Assembly: GCA_963752605.1 (NCBI GenBank)
Contig: CAVVYW010000006.1
Location: forward strand, 248,001-312,000
Length of the DNA: 64,000 nucleotides
DNA from: CAVVYW01 sp963752605
Lineage (GTDB): Bacteria > Actinomycetota > Thermoleophilia > Solirubrobacterales > 70-9
Reading direction: 5' to 3'
Made by a program: the position numbers and the translations under genes. Positions 36,156 through 45,501 of this stretch are shown here, one piece after another. The notes under the pieces are model-generated. The model was not told the DNA's origin. It searched no databases and was given only the letters and a program-made list of their open reading frames with translations. How positions within the stretch are numbered: position 1 is the first letter of the stretch; every line of letters starts with the position of its first letter.

Positions 36156-36186
36156 TGGGCATCCGGCCCGGCTCCTGCGTCGCCGA

Positions 36187-37176
36187 TCACGGTGCGCGGC
36201 GGGCGACTGCGTTCAGGACATCCCCGCCGCGGCCGAGTGCGTCAGCCAGCCGGGCGACCGGCCAGGCCAGCGTGCACAGGCCGACGGCGATGCGCAGCGG
36301 CAGCCCAGAAGGAAACAGGCAGCGGGCAAACAGCAGGTACTGAAGCGTCGCGGGGAGTCCGACCGGCGAGGTCGAGGTACTCAGCTGCGGCGACACGTAG
36401 CCCGCCCGCTTCAAGGCCGCGGCGAGGCCGAGCCGGGTGAGGTGCACCCGGTGGCGCGGCAGGTCGAGGTGGTACCAGCGGCTCCGGAAGCGGCGCCGCT
36501 GCCAGGAGCCGAAGTTCGGCACCGAGATCAGCACCATTCCGCCAGAACGGAGCGACTCGCGGGCCCGCCGAAGGGCCGCGACCGGATCGGTTACGTGCTC
36601 CAGCGAGTGTCTGAAGACCACGGCGTCGTAGGCCTCACGTTCGGGCTCGACGTTCTCGATCGTCCCCCGCCGAGCGTCGATCCCCCGGGTGCGCGCGACC
36701 TCGCAGGCGACTGCGGACGGTTCGATCCCAGTCACGCCCCAGCCGCGCTCGACGAGAAAGGCGCCCAAGTCGCCTCGACCGCAGCCAACGTCCAGTAATC
36801 GGCCGGGTGAGCGCTGGCGGAGCGCTCGCAGCGGATGAGTTGAGAGCGCGCGGCGGCCCTGCAGCCCCTGGATCAGCCGCGAGATCCGGGCGGCGAGGCC
36901 ACCCTCGGCGGGGTCGTAGGGGCCGTAGTCCTCCGGATAGAAGGAGGCCAGCCCGGCGGGGTCGACCCTCGGCAGGGTGATCCCCGCTCCGCAGCTCGCG
37001 CAGATGGTGACCTCGAACGTCCCGGGCGTGCCCTGAAGGCGATCTGGGCCGCTGATGCGTGGGATGGCGGTGACCTGCGCCGCACAGCAGGGGCAGCGCA
37101 GGGAACTGCGCTCGGCCGGGTCAGCCGCTGCGGACCGGCCGAGCCCAGAGGCCCGCTCTGGTCTCGCAAGCGTCAT
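36187..37176 (-). CDS. SAM-dependent methyltransferase with zinc-ribbon N-terminus
   Basis: 329 aa methyltransferase. CPCCAAQ and CASCGAG give two CxxC pairs, a likely zinc ribbon, in the first 70 residues. RLLDVGCGRGDLGAFLVERG is SAM motif I, VTGIEPSAVACEVA the acidic loop, YDAVVFRHSLEHVTDPVAA motif IV and GGMVLISVPNFGSWQ the next strand, as in Methyltransf_23. The C-terminal hydrophobic stretch (LPLRIAVGLCTLAWPVARLAD) may bind the membrane. ATG 37176 has TAGAAT 10 nt upstream; the longer open frame is shadow of the divergent GT2. The methylated substrate is unknown. Confidence 0.8.
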   Translation of the reverse strand: MTLARPERASGLGRSAAADPAERSSLRCPCCAAQVTAIPRISGPDRLQGTPGTFEVTICASCGAGITLPRVDPAGLASFYPEDYGPYDPAEGGLAARISRLIQGLQGRRALSTHPLRALRQRSPGRLLDVGCGRGDLGAFLVERGWGVTGIEPSAVACEVARTRGIDARRGTIENVEPEREAYDAVVFRHSLEHVTDPVAALRRARESLRSGGMVLISVPNFGSWQRRRFRSRWYHLDLPRHRVHLTRLGLAAALKRAGYVSPQLSTSTSPVGLPATLQYLLFARCLFPSGLPLRIAVGLCTLAWPVARLADALGRGGDVLNAVARRAP

Positions 37177-37186
37177 CGCGGGCGGG

Positions 37187-37196
37187 ATTCTAGGAT
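37187..37196. promoter_or_regulatory. Overlapping divergent -10 boxes (TAGAAT minus, TAGGAT plus)
   Basis: Minus-strand TAGAAT (37187-37192, 10 nt before ATG 37176) and plus-strand TAGGAT (37191-37196, 8 nt before ATG 37205) share two bases. Both promoters cannot be occupied at once, so the methyltransferase and GT2 genes may be mutually exclusive or reciprocally tuned. Confidence 0.5.
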
Positions 37197-37204
37197 CGAT
37201 CCCG

Positions 37205-38014
37205 ATGCAGCAGAAAACCAATGCGCCGCCGCGGGTGAGTGTCTTGATCGGCTGCTGGAACAACGCCGAGACGCTGCCCCGGGCGATGGACTCGATCCTG
37301 TCCCAGACCGTGGATGACCTCGAGCTGATCGTTGTCGACGACGGCTCCACCGATCGCAGCCCGGAGCTGGTCCGCTCGGTCGAGGATCCCAGGGTGCGCC
37401 ACCTGCGACTCGAGCACATGGGCATCTCCCGCAGCCTCAACAGGGGGCTCGAGGCGGCCCGGGCCCGCGTGGTGGCTGTTCAGGACGCCGACGACTGGTC
37501 GCTCCCGCAGCGGCTCGAGCGACAGCTCGCCGTCCTCGCCGACCGCCCCGAGGTGGCGGTGGTCGGCTGCCGGATGCGCGAGGTGGCGGAGAACGGCGCC
37601 ACGCTGCGGCCCCGGACCGCCTTCACCGCCGGGGAGGTGAATCGGGCCCTGATGCGCTTCAACCCGGTTCCGAACTCGTGCGCCGCCTTCCGCCGGGACG
37701 TTGCCTTGGCCGCAGGCGGCTACGACCCCCTCTACCGCTATGCGATGGACTACGACCTCTGGCTGCGGATCGCCGAGCATCACACGGTCTTCACCCTCGA
37801 CGAGGTGCTCGCGGTACGCCGAATGAGCGCGAGCAACGTCGCCGCCAAAGAGGAACGGGAGCAGATCCGCGAGACGATCCGGATGCGCTGGGACGCGATA
37901 AGGCGGCGGCGCAGCCCGCGGGGCGCCGGAGGGCTGCTGGCGCCGGCGATCTCGTACCTCACGCCGCTGTCGGCAAAGCGTGCGGTGCGCCGGGCCCTCG
38001 GTCAGGCGCCGTAG
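37205..38014 (+). CDS. Family 2 glycosyltransferase
   Basis: 269 aa soluble GT-A enzyme. RVSVLIGCWNNAETLPRAMD, LIVVDDGSTDRSPELV and VAVQDADDWSLPQRLE (DxD in the form DADD) form the catalytic core. FNPVPNSCAAFRRDVAL and YAMDYDLWLRIAEHH are typical second-half motifs. ATG 37205 is supported by TAGGAT. It is the only plus-strand gene among minus-strand block A genes, and its end overlaps the convergent GT4 by 13 bases. Sugar and acceptor unknown. Confidence 0.85.
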   Translation: MQQKTNAPPRVSVLIGCWNNAETLPRAMDSILSQTVDDLELIVVDDGSTDRSPELVRSVEDPRVRHLRLEHMGISRSLNRGLEAARARVVAVQDADDWSLPQRLERQLAVLADRPEVAVVGCRMREVAENGATLRPRTAFTAGEVNRALMRFNPVPNSCAAFRRDVALAAGGYDPLYRYAMDYDLWLRIAEHHTVFTLDEVLAVRRMSASNVAAKEEREQIRETIRMRWDAIRRRRSPRGAGGLLAPAISYLTPLSAKRAVRRALGQAP

Positions 38015-39205
38015 GCGTCTTCCACGGACGCCAGCGAGCTCTCGATCGAGAGGGCGTCGCGGTGGCGCTCGTACCAGTGCACTGTGCTCTGGCGCAGAGC
38101 GGCTGCCGCCCCGGACGGCCTCCACGATCAATGCTCCGAGCTCGGCGGGGGCAGTCGAGGAGGCGACAAAACCGTTTACGCCCGCCTCGACCAGCTCGGT
38201 GGCCGCGTTCTCGGGTCCCTCGACCAGGATCGACGGGGTCCCCAGCGACATTGCCTCCACGACGACGAGGCCGTATCCCTCCCGCTCTGACGGATGCAAC
38301 AGGCAGGCCGCAGCCGCGATCGCCCCGCCACCTCATCCGGGGCAACGCGGCCGCGAAGCTCGACCATCGCCGTCGAGGCCGAGCCGCCGGACCGCGGCCT
38401 CGACCGCCGGCCCGCTCGGGCCCGTCGCCAAGGATCAGGCAGCGGAGCCCGGGGAGCTGCCCGACGGGCGGCGGCGATGGCGGGCGGGACGGCGGGCATG
38501 CGCTTCTCGGGTATGTGGCGGCCCGCGGCGAGCACTAGCGGGTTCCCTGCTCGGCTTCGATCCGGGCCAAGCGCCGCCGCGCCTCCTCGTCAACGGCGAA
38601 CTCGCCGGTGAGGCGCATCACCGGCGCCCGGTGGCCACTGCTCGCGGAGGCGCTCCTCCCCGAGCCTGGAGAAGGTGAAGCTGCGGTCGGGCAGGCGCAG
38701 GCAGAGGGACTGGATCGCGAAGCCGACCCGGCCCCGCAGGCCCCCGAGGTAGGACAGCCAGTACTCCCGGGTCCAGAGCTCGTGCCAGTCCACGATCAAG
38801 CGCGCGGGCGAGCGGGTGAGCCAGAGGGCGAGCGCCGCACCGAGCAGGGAGAAGTAGGGGAAGGAGGCGGTGTGCACGGCGTCGTAGCCCCGGCCATGGC
38901 GGAGCAGGTGGAGGAAGACGCCATCCCGAAGCGCAGCGGGGGCCAGATGCGCCGGCGGCCCGACCGGCGTGTAGAGCTCGCCGCCCGGGGCGACGGCGAT
39001 CGTCTGGAAGGGCGTCCGCGGCCCCTCCTCCCTCCACTGCCGCCGCGTGAGGTAGGTGACGCATGCCGCCGGTCGAGCCGCTCGGCCAGGTTCCGATACC
39101 AGCGCTCGGCTCCTCCCACGGTGTTCGGGTGAAGGCAGTCGTAGACGATCGCGATCCCACGGTCGCGCGCGATGCTAAGCGGGGTCCGCGCGCTGGAAGG
39201 GGCAC
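38002..39205 (-). pseudogene. Glycosyltransferase family 4 (multiple frameshifts)
   Basis: A roughly 400 aa GT-B glycosyltransferase broken by several one-base indels (near 39180, 39061, 38630, 38541, 38400, 38334 and 38105). The pieces in order read GIAIVYDCLHPNTVGGAERW, VTYLTRRQWREEGPRTPFQT, YDAVHTASFPYFSLLGAALA, VDWHELWTREYWLSYLGG, LVLAAGRHIPEKRM, LRCLILGDGPERA, LHPSEREGYGLVVVEAMSLG and ALSIESSLASVEDAYGA. PSEREGYGLVVVEA contains the GT4 E-x7-E motif. GTG 39205 is the likely start. Full length and no internal substitutions to stop codons argue for sequence error over decay. Confidence 0.65.
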
Positions 39206-39215
39206 GTGCGCGGAG

Positions 39216-40102
39216 CTAGGTGACGGTCTCACGGATCCCCTCTCGGAGCGAGTAGAAGGGCGCCCAGCCGACCTCCTGGCGCAGGCGGCCGGCGTCCGCC
39301 AGCAGCGGCGGGCTCTCCCGGGCCGCTCGGCAGCGCGCCCAACTCGACCAGCTCGGGCCGGCCGGCCGCGCGCCGATCACGCCGACGAGCTCGCGGACCG
39401 GCACCGCTCGCCGGAGCCGATGTTGACCGGCCCCGCGACATCGGAGTCGAGCAGCGCGACGAACGCGGCCGCGACGTCGGCCGCGTGCAGGAAGTCGCGC
39501 ACCTGCGAGCCGTCCGTGCACGGGGCGGGCTCGCCCGTGCAGGACGCGAAGCGCGATCGATGGAACCAGCCGGTCGGGGTGCTCGTGCGGCCCGTAGAGG
39601 AAGAAGATGCGGCCCCACGCGGCGCTCAATCTCCGCTCGCGCCTGGCCGCCTCGACCACCCGCCTCAGCGCGTCCTTGCAGGCGCCGTAGAGCGTCGCCG
39701 GCCGCAGCGGCGTCCTGCCTTCCGACGCACCTGCCCGCCACGCTCCAGTCGTACTCGGCGCAGGTGCCGGCGCGCGACGGCACGCCGCCCGCCCGCTGCG
39801 GCGAAGGCGCCGCAGCAGCTCGAGGCTCGCCTCGACCCAGCGCAGGTTCTCGGCGCGAGTCCAGAACTCGCCGGGCTCGGCATACCAGGCGAGGTGGAGC
39901 AGGTGCGTCGGCCGCACCTCCGCGACCAGCGTCTCCGCCGCGCCGGACTCGAGCAGGTCGGCGGCGTGCGAGTGGATGCCGTCCAGTTCCGGCCCGCCCG
40001 AGCGCGCGACGGCATGCACCTCGTAGCCCCGCTCGACCAGCGAGGGGCGCGGCGTGCCGGCCGATGAAGCCGGTCGCGCCCGTGACGCAGGACGCGCTTC
40101 AC
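39216..40102 (-). pseudogene. NAD-dependent epimerase/reductase (SDR), frameshifted
   Basis: About 295 aa SDR, broken by several indels. Reassembled pieces read VTGATGFIGRHA (GxxGxxG), GYEVHAVARSGGPELDGIHS, LLESGAAETLVAEVRPTHLLHLAWYAEPGEFW and WVEASLELLRRL, and later a YGACKDALR-type YxxxK and GRIFFLYGPHEHPDRLVPS. WYAEPGEFW with these motifs is common in SDRs that finish CDP- or dTDP-deoxysugars by C4 reduction. GTG 40102 overlaps the upstream RmlC-like stop as GTGA. It ends at the TAG 39216, eleven bases before the GT4 start. Likely the last enzyme of a branched deoxysugar route. Confidence 0.65.
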
Positions 40103-40640
40103 GGCGCGGAAGTCCGCGGTAGCCGCTGTCGCGCTCGGAGATCACGCCGTCGCTCCGGCGGCCGGCCACTCGATGCCGAACGCCGGGTCGTCCCAGCGCA
40201 CGCCGCGCGCCGCCTCGGGGACGTACGTGGTGCGCCCATCTGGTAGTGCACCTCGCTGCGTCCGTCGAGCGTCTGGAAGCCGTGCGCCATCCCGCCGGGA
40301 TGTAGAGCATGCGTCCCGTTCTCGGCGGTCAGCTCGATCCCGAACCACTGCGCAGTACGTCGGCGAGTCCGGCCGCAGGTCGACGATCACGTCGTAGATC
40401 GCCCCGCGCGTGCAGCGCACGAGCTTGGCCTCGCCGTGCGGCTCGGCCTGGTAGTGCATGCCGCGCAGCGTCCCGGCGCGCTCGTTGAAGGAGATGTTGC
40501 ACTGCACGACTCGCGGGTCGAGGCCGTGCTCGCGAACTCCGCCGCGTCGAAGGTGCGCGCGAACCAGCCGCGCTCGTCTCGAACCGGCTCGAGCTCGATC
40601 ACGAACGCGCCCGGCGAGCGGCGTCTCGGTGAAGCTTCAC
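40099..40640 (-). pseudogene. RmlC-like sugar 3,5-epimerase, frameshifted
   Basis: About 180 aa cupin epimerase. Pieces read FTETPLAGAFVIELEPVRDERG, WFARTFDAAEFA, CNISFNERAGTLRGMHYQ, EPHGEAKLVRCTRGAIYDVI, VDLRPDSPTY and WDDPAFGIEWPAA. LRGMHYQ and VRCTRGAIYDVIVDLR carry the catalytic histidine and the conserved strand. It is very close to the intact paralogue at 53347-53880, which gives its correct reading. The start at GTG 40640 overlaps the C-methyltransferase stop. In context with RfbF/RfbG it probably epimerises a CDP-4-keto sugar. Confidence 0.65.
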
Positions 40641-41892
40641 GCGTAGACGCGCGAGCTCGGGCGTCCGCACCGCGAACCGCCCGCCCCACTCGCGGATGAA
40701 CGAGAGCTGCTCCATGATCTCCTCCCTGAGGTTCCAGGGCAGGATGAAGACGACGTCGGGCCGCGTCTCGCGCGATCGCCTCCGGCGCGCGGATCGGGAT
40801 GTGCGTGCCGGGCAGGTAGTGGCCCTGCTTGTGCGGGTTGAGGTCGACCGTGTACTCGATGAAGTCGGTGCCGATCCCGCAGTAGTTGAGCAGCGTGTTG
40901 CCCTTCGCCGGCGCGCCGTAGCCGACGATGCTGCTTGCCCTCGCCGCTTGAGCTCGATCAGGAAGTCGAGGAGCTCGCGCTTCTCGTGCGTGGCACGCGC
41001 TCCGCGAAGGCGCGATAGGTCTCGATCTCGCTCGAAGCCCGCCGCGCGCTCCTCGCGTCGCGCGAGCTCCGTGCACCCGCTCGCGTGGCCGGCTTCGACT
41101 CGTCGTCGGCATGGCGCGCGTAGATCCGCAGCGAGCCGCCGTGGGTCGGCAGCTCCTCGACGTCGAACAGCTCGCAGCCCGTGCCGCGCGAACACGCGCC
41201 GCGCGGTCAGGAACGAGAAGTACGAGAAGTGCTCGTGGTAGATCGTGTCGAACTGCGTTGTCCTCGATCAGGCGCATCAGGTGCGGGAACTCCATCGTGA
41301 TCACCCCGCCGCGGCTCGAGGAGCGATCTTCATGCCCGCGACGAAGTCGTTCAGGTCGGGCACGTGGGCGAGCACGTTGTTGCCGATCAGCAGATCGGCC
41401 TGTCACTCGTCGCGGCGAGCTCCCGCGGCCGTCTCGACGCCGAAGAACTCGACCAGCGTCGGGATGCCCTTCTCCTCCGCCACCTCGGCCACGTTCGCGG
41501 CGGGCTCGACGCCGAGCACCGGCATGCCGCGCTCGGCGAAGTACTGGAGCAGGTAGCCGTCGTTGCTCGCGAGCTCGACCACCTGGCTCGACCCGTCGAG
41601 ACCGAAGCGCTCGGTGATCATCTCCGACGTAGCGCTTCGAGTGCTCGAGCCAGGTCGTCGAGTAGGACGAGAAGTAGGCGTAGTCGGAGAAGATCGCGTC
41701 GGGCGTCTCGTACTCCTCGAGCTGGACCAGGAAGCAGCCGTCGCAGACGAGCGCGTGCAGCGGGTAGAACGGCTCCATGCTGCCGCAGCTCCTCGGCCGA
41801 GAGGTAGGAGTTGGCGAGCGGCGACATGCCGAGGTCGGCGAAGACGTGCTCGAGCGGCGCGCCGCAGAAGCGGCAGCGTCGTCGTCGGTCAC
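40637..41892 (-). pseudogene. NDP-hexose C-methyltransferase-like protein, frameshifted
   Basis: About 410 aa SAM enzyme with many indels. Reassembled pieces: CRFCGAPLEHVFADLGMSPL (zinc-binding N-terminal domain), NSYLSAEEL, FYPLHALVCDGCFLVQLEEY, DYAYFSSYSTTWLEHSKRYV, VVELASNDGYLLQYFAERGM (SAM motif I), VLGVEPAANVAEVAEEKGIP, ITMEFPHLMRLIED, SFLTARRVFARHGLRVFDVE and GYGAPAKGNTLLNYCGIGTD. This is the TylCIII/NovU-type layout used for C-methylation of keto-deoxysugars. GTG 41892 overlaps the RfbG stop. Together with RfbFG it predicts a branched-chain deoxysugar. Confidence 0.7.
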
Positions 41893-42989
41893 CGAGCGAC
41901 CGCCTCCTCGCGCGCCCGCTCGAACGCGCCGATCTGCTTCGAGCGTGCACCTCCCGCAGGTCGCCGCCGTCGCGCGGCGACCCGGTACCACTCGACGATC
42001 GAGGCGAGCGCCTGGTCGAGGTCCCAGCGCCGGGCGCCAGCCGAGCCGCTCGCGCGCCTTCGAGGAGTCGAGCTTCAGGTAGTGCGCCTCGGGCGGACGT
42101 GGTCGCCTCGCGGTCGCGCTCGCCACGCGCATCGCCCGCCCCCCAGAGCTCGACCAGCCGGTCGACGATCCAAGCGCACCGGGCGCGCGTCCACGTCGTG
42201 CGGGCCCGAAGTTCCAGCCCTCCGCGTACGCCGCGGATCGTCCCAGAGGCGCTCGCGCGAGCACAGGTAGCCGCTCGAGCGGATTGAGCACGTGCTGCCA
42301 GGCCGCACGGCGTCGGGGTTGCGGATCACCGCGGGCGCCCCGGCCAGCGCGCCGCGCATGAGGTCGGGGATCAGCCGGTCCTCGCCCCAGTCGCCGCCGC
42401 CGATCACGTTGCCGGCGCGCGCGGTCGCGACGCGGCACGCCGATTCGGCCCGTCGAAGAACGAGCTGCGGTAGGCCGAGGTGACGAGCTCGGCGCAGGCC
42501 TTGCTGCTCGAGTAGGGATCGCGCGCCGCCCAGCGGCTCGTCCTCGCGGTAGCCCCACTCCCACTCGCGGTTCTCGTAGACACTTGTCGGTGGTGACGTT
42601 GACGACGCACGCGCACGTCCGTCGGTCGGCGCACGGCCTCGAGCACGTTGACCGTGCCCATCACGTTCGTCTCGTAGGTCCGCACGGGTCGGCGGAACGA
42701 GCGCCGCACGAGCGGCTGCGCGGCCATGTGGATCACGACCTCGGGCCGCGCGTCGCGCGATCGCCGCGCGCACCGCCTCGACGTCGCGCACGTCGCGCCT
42801 CGACGGACTCCATCTCGTCGCCGACGCGCGCGCAGCTCGAACAGCGAGGGCTCGGTCGGCACGGCCTGGCGAGCAGCCCGATGACCTCGGCGCCCAGCGC
42901 GCTGCAGCCAGAGCGAGAGCCAGCTGCCCTTGAAGCCCGTGTGGCCGGTGACGAGCACGCGGCGCCCGCGCCCAGAACGAGGGGTCCAC
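41889..42989 (-). pseudogene. rfbG: CDP-glucose 4,6-dehydratase, frameshifted
   Basis: About 365 aa SDR, the usual RfbG length, broken by many indels. Pieces read VDPSFWAGRRVLVTGHTGFK, GSWLSLWLQRLGAEVIGLLA, PEVVIHMAAQPLVRRSFR, TYETNVMGTVNVLEAVRR, ENREWEWGYREDEPLGG, DPYSSSKACAELVTSAYRSS (YxxxK as YSSSK), ARAGNVIGGGDWGEDRLIPD and AHYLKLDSSKARERLGWRP. VTGHTGFKGSW and GNVIGGGDW are diagnostic for CDP-glucose 4,6-dehydratase. GTG 42989 overlaps the RfbF stop as TAGTG. Confidence 0.75.
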
Positions 42990-43770
42990 TACCACGCCTT
43001 CCAGGGCGCCTCGGCCGGTGTCCCAGAGATCCTCCAGGTGTCGCATGTCGCGCATGCGTGTCCATCGGGTGCCAGAAGCCGTCGTGCTTGTAGGCGGCGA
43101 GCTGGCCCTCGCGCGGCGAGCCGCTCGAGCGGCTCGCGCTCCCAGACCGTCGCGTCGCCCCTCGATGTACTCGCCGACGTCCGGGGAGAGGACGAAGAAC
43201 CCGCCGTTGATCCAGCCGCCGTCGCCCTGCGGCTTCTCCTCGAAGCCGTCGACCCGCTCGCCCTCGAATCGAGCGCTCCGAAGCGGCCGGGCGGGCTGCA
43301 CCGCGGTCACGGTCGCCAGCGTGCCCTGCTCGCGATGGAACGCCGATGCAGCGCGCCGATGTCCACGTCGGCCACCCCGTCGCCGTAGGTGAAGCAGAAG
43401 TCGTCGCTCGCCGACGTAGCGGCAGCACCCGCTTCAGCCGCCCGCCGGTCATGCGTGTCCTCGCCGGTGTCGACGAGCGTCACCTTCCACGGCTCGCGCC
43501 TTGCTGCTCGTGGACCTCCATGGTGTTCTTCGCGATGTCGAAGGTGACGTCGCACGTATGCAGGAAGTAGTTCGCGAAGTACTCCTTGATCATGTAGCCG
43601 CGGTAGCCGAGGCAGATCACGAAGTCGTCGATGCCGTAGCGCCGAGTACAGCTTCATGATGTGCCAGAGGATCGGCTTCGCGCCGATCTCGATCATCGGC
43701 TTGGGCCTGAGCGCACGATCTCCTCGCTGATCCGGGTGCCGACGCCGCCGGCGAGGATGACTGCCTTCAT
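42989..43770 (-). pseudogene. rfbF: Glucose-1-phosphate cytidylyltransferase, frameshifted
   Basis: About 260 aa nucleotidyltransferase that makes CDP-glucose. Pieces: MKAVILAGGVGTRISEE, PKPMIEIGAKPILWHIMKLY, DDFVICLGYRGYMIKEYFAN, EPWKVTLVDTGEDT, DDFCFTYGDGVADVDIGAL, EGERVDGFEEKPQGDGGW, INGGFFVLSPDVGEYIEG and GFWHPMDTMRDMRHLEDLWD. These are the RfbF motifs in order. ATG 43770 overlaps the stop of the sugar O-methyltransferase as ATGA. Indels are near 43709, 43642, 43500, 43453, 43419, 43406, 43347, 43286 and 43269. Confidence 0.8.
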
Positions 43771-44720
43771 GGAACCTCCCAGGCGGCCTGCACGAATCGG
43801 GTCTGGACTGGGCACCGCTCCCGAAAGCGCATGCTCCAGCCGGGCGGAATCGGCATTCGGTCGAACTCGAACCGCGTGCCGTCGACCGGATTCGACCACT
43901 CACGCCATTGCTTCAGGTAGACGACGCCGTCGCCCGCGACTCGGTCGAGCTGGCTCGCGTAGAAGCGGTTCTGCTCCGCAGTCATCTCCTGCAGGGAGGA
44001 GATGCTGACCGCCAAATCGATTGATCGCGGATCCACCTCCTCCAACTCGCCCGGGCCCAGGAACCGCAGCCGCCCCGCCGGGAAGTGGGCCGAGAGATAT
44101 GAGCGGCTGAGGCTGAGCGCGGGCTCGATGTCGACGATCGTGTAGCGGGCCTCGGGGAAGCGATTGAGGAGCGCATACGCGGTGCGGCCGTAGCCCGCTC
44201 CCACCTCGAGGATGTGGTCGGGGCTCGAGCCTCCAAGGGCCCGGGCGATGGCGGCAGCCTCGAGCGCTGCGTTCGCCAGGTCCTGCGAGATCAGCCGCCC
44301 CTTGAAGGTGACCGGAAGAGGCGAGCCCAACAGCGGCTCGGGCAGGCCGATGACCTGTGGGTCACCGCGTCGCTCCGCGTACGCCCAGAGCAGGCGCACG
44401 GCCACCACGTAGGCGCGGCGGTCGCGGCGGCGCCACTCGACCCCGGACCAGGCCTCGTCGTCGAGGTCCATCGGCTCGCGCAGCGCCCTCCACACCTCTC
44501 GCGGCGGGGTGTGTGTGAGCAGGAACCTCGCCTGCTCGCTCCTCCAGAGCGAGCGCAGATGCCAACGCCAGGTGAAGTGGCGAAACGCGACGTGGCGCTT
44601 GAAGTTATCCGCCCCTCGGACGGCGAGCTCGCTCCGATGCTGCTCGGCCAAGTCCTGCCAGAAGAGCGAGGGTTCATCCGTATCGGCAACCTGGCTGTTC
44701 GTCCCCAGCTCGTCGTGCAT
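43767..44720 (-). CDS. Putative sugar O-methyltransferase (NanM-type SAM enzyme)
   Basis: 317 aa methyltransferase. The N-terminal half is helical (WQDLAEQHRSELAVRGADNF, FTWRWHLRSLWRSEQARFLL). PDHILEVGAGYGRTAYALLN is SAM motif I, YTIVDIEPALSLSRSYLS the acidic loop and LAVSISSLQEMTAEQNRFYA motif IV; VVYLKQWREWSNPVDG near the end is characteristic of the putative sugar O-methyltransferase group. ATG 44720 starts eight bases after the TylF stop. Its own stop overlaps rfbF as ATGA, so it heads the deoxysugar genes. The reading is clean, marking the edge of the indel-rich stretch. Confidence 0.8.
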   Translation of the reverse strand: MHDELGTNSQVADTDEPSLFWQDLAEQHRSELAVRGADNFKRHVAFRHFTWRWHLRSLWRSEQARFLLTHTPPREVWRALREPMDLDDEAWSGVEWRRRDRRAYVVAVRLLWAYAERRGDPQVIGLPEPLLGSPLPVTFKGRLISQDLANAALEAAAIARALGGSSPDHILEVGAGYGRTAYALLNRFPEARYTIVDIEPALSLSRSYLSAHFPAGRLRFLGPGELEEVDPRSIDLAVSISSLQEMTAEQNRFYASQLDRVAGDGVVYLKQWREWSNPVDGTRFEFDRMPIPPGWSMRFRERCPVQTRFVQAAWEVP

Positions 44721-44728
44721 CCGGGTCT

Positions 44729-45487
44729 CTATTCGAGCACGCAGTAGGAGACGTACGAGTCGAACGGGAAGCGGCGGACCCTGATCGAGTTGAGGCCAAG
44801 CACCTCGTCCACGGCGCGGGTCTCGCCCGGGAAGATCTCGGCGTTGAGCTCATCGAAGGCGATCACGGCTCCCTTCGGCATCCGGGGGACGAAGGCCTCC
44901 AGAGCGGCCTTTGTCGGCTCATACAGGTCGAGGTCGAGGTAGAGCATCGCCACCACCAGGTGCGGGTTCTCCTCAACGTAGCTGGGGCCCGTCTCCTGGA
45001 TGTCTCCCGCCACCAGCTCGATCTTCGGGATGTGCGAGATCGGCCGGTTGAGGTCGAACAGCTCCACGGCTCGCTGCACCTGCTCCAGCGCGGCGCCCCG
45101 GAGGCCCCCCACCTCCAGCTCGGAGAAGCTGCCGGCCTGATCCTCGTCGTGGACGGACGGAAAGCCCTCGAACGTGTCGAAGCCGATCACCCGGCGCGGA
45201 TGGTTAACCGGCTCCAGGATCGCGGACAGCTTCGCCCAGGTGAACAGGCCTGCGCCGTGAAGGACCCCGCACTCGACCACGGAGCCGTTCACCGCCACGA
45301 TCTGTTTGAAGATCTCGTAACGAGCGATGAACTTGGCGATCGCCTGCCTCGTGGCGAAGATCGGGAAGGCGTCGAGCCGCTCGTTGATCGTCCCGGGAGC
45401 GGACTCGAACACCTCGGTGACGCGATCGAACTGGGCCAGGTCGGCCTCTGACTGGTTCTTCGGTTCTCTCGATTTGGTCACGTTCAT
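44729..45487 (-). CDS. TylF/MycF-type sugar O-methyltransferase (copy 1)
   Basis: 252 aa SAM and metal-dependent O-methyltransferase of the macrocin O-methyltransferase family. IFKQIVAVNGSVVECGVLHG then GLFTWAKLSAIL is the SAM-binding region, IGFDTFEGFPSVHDEDQ holds acidic metal/SAM contacts, LYLDLDLYEPTKAALEAF supplies the conserved aspartates, and GAVIAFDELNAEIFPGET the late motif. ATG 45487 lies 14 bases after the PhyH stop. The partner copy at 53930-54703 is highly similar apart from the N-terminus. Probably methylates a hydroxyl of a deoxysugar; the position is unknown. Confidence 0.85.
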   Translation of the reverse strand: MNVTKSREPKNQSEADLAQFDRVTEVFESAPGTINERLDAFPIFATRQAIAKFIARYEIFKQIVAVNGSVVECGVLHGAGLFTWAKLSAILEPVNHPRRVIGFDTFEGFPSVHDEDQAGSFSELEVGGLRGAALEQVQRAVELFDLNRPISHIPKIELVAGDIQETGPSYVEENPHLVVAMLYLDLDLYEPTKAALEAFVPRMPKGAVIAFDELNAEIFPGETRAVDEVLGLNSIRVRRFPFDSYVSYCVLE

Positions 45488-45501
45488 GCGTCCCGAGATC
45501 G

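Larger units (their letters stand above)
38105..43710. other. Indel-rich stretch (probable low-quality consensus)
   Basis: Six genes of normal length and order lie here, each broken by many single-base insertions and losses; in 43265-43710 alone I place at least nine. Flanking genes (35.2-38.0 and 43.77-46.6 kb) read cleanly. Family motifs continue in the next frame after every break. This is the pattern of uncorrected read errors, not of gene decay. Confidence 0.8.

Noticed and set aside
38105..43710. Programmed frameshifting or phase variation in the broken genes
   Set aside because: Breaks are too many, occur in both directions and do not sit in long repeats or slippery sites; sequence error is simpler.
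38105..43710. Genuine pseudogene cluster
   Set aside because: No frame-independent stop codons or large deletions are seen, gene lengths are normal, and start-stop overlaps are intact.
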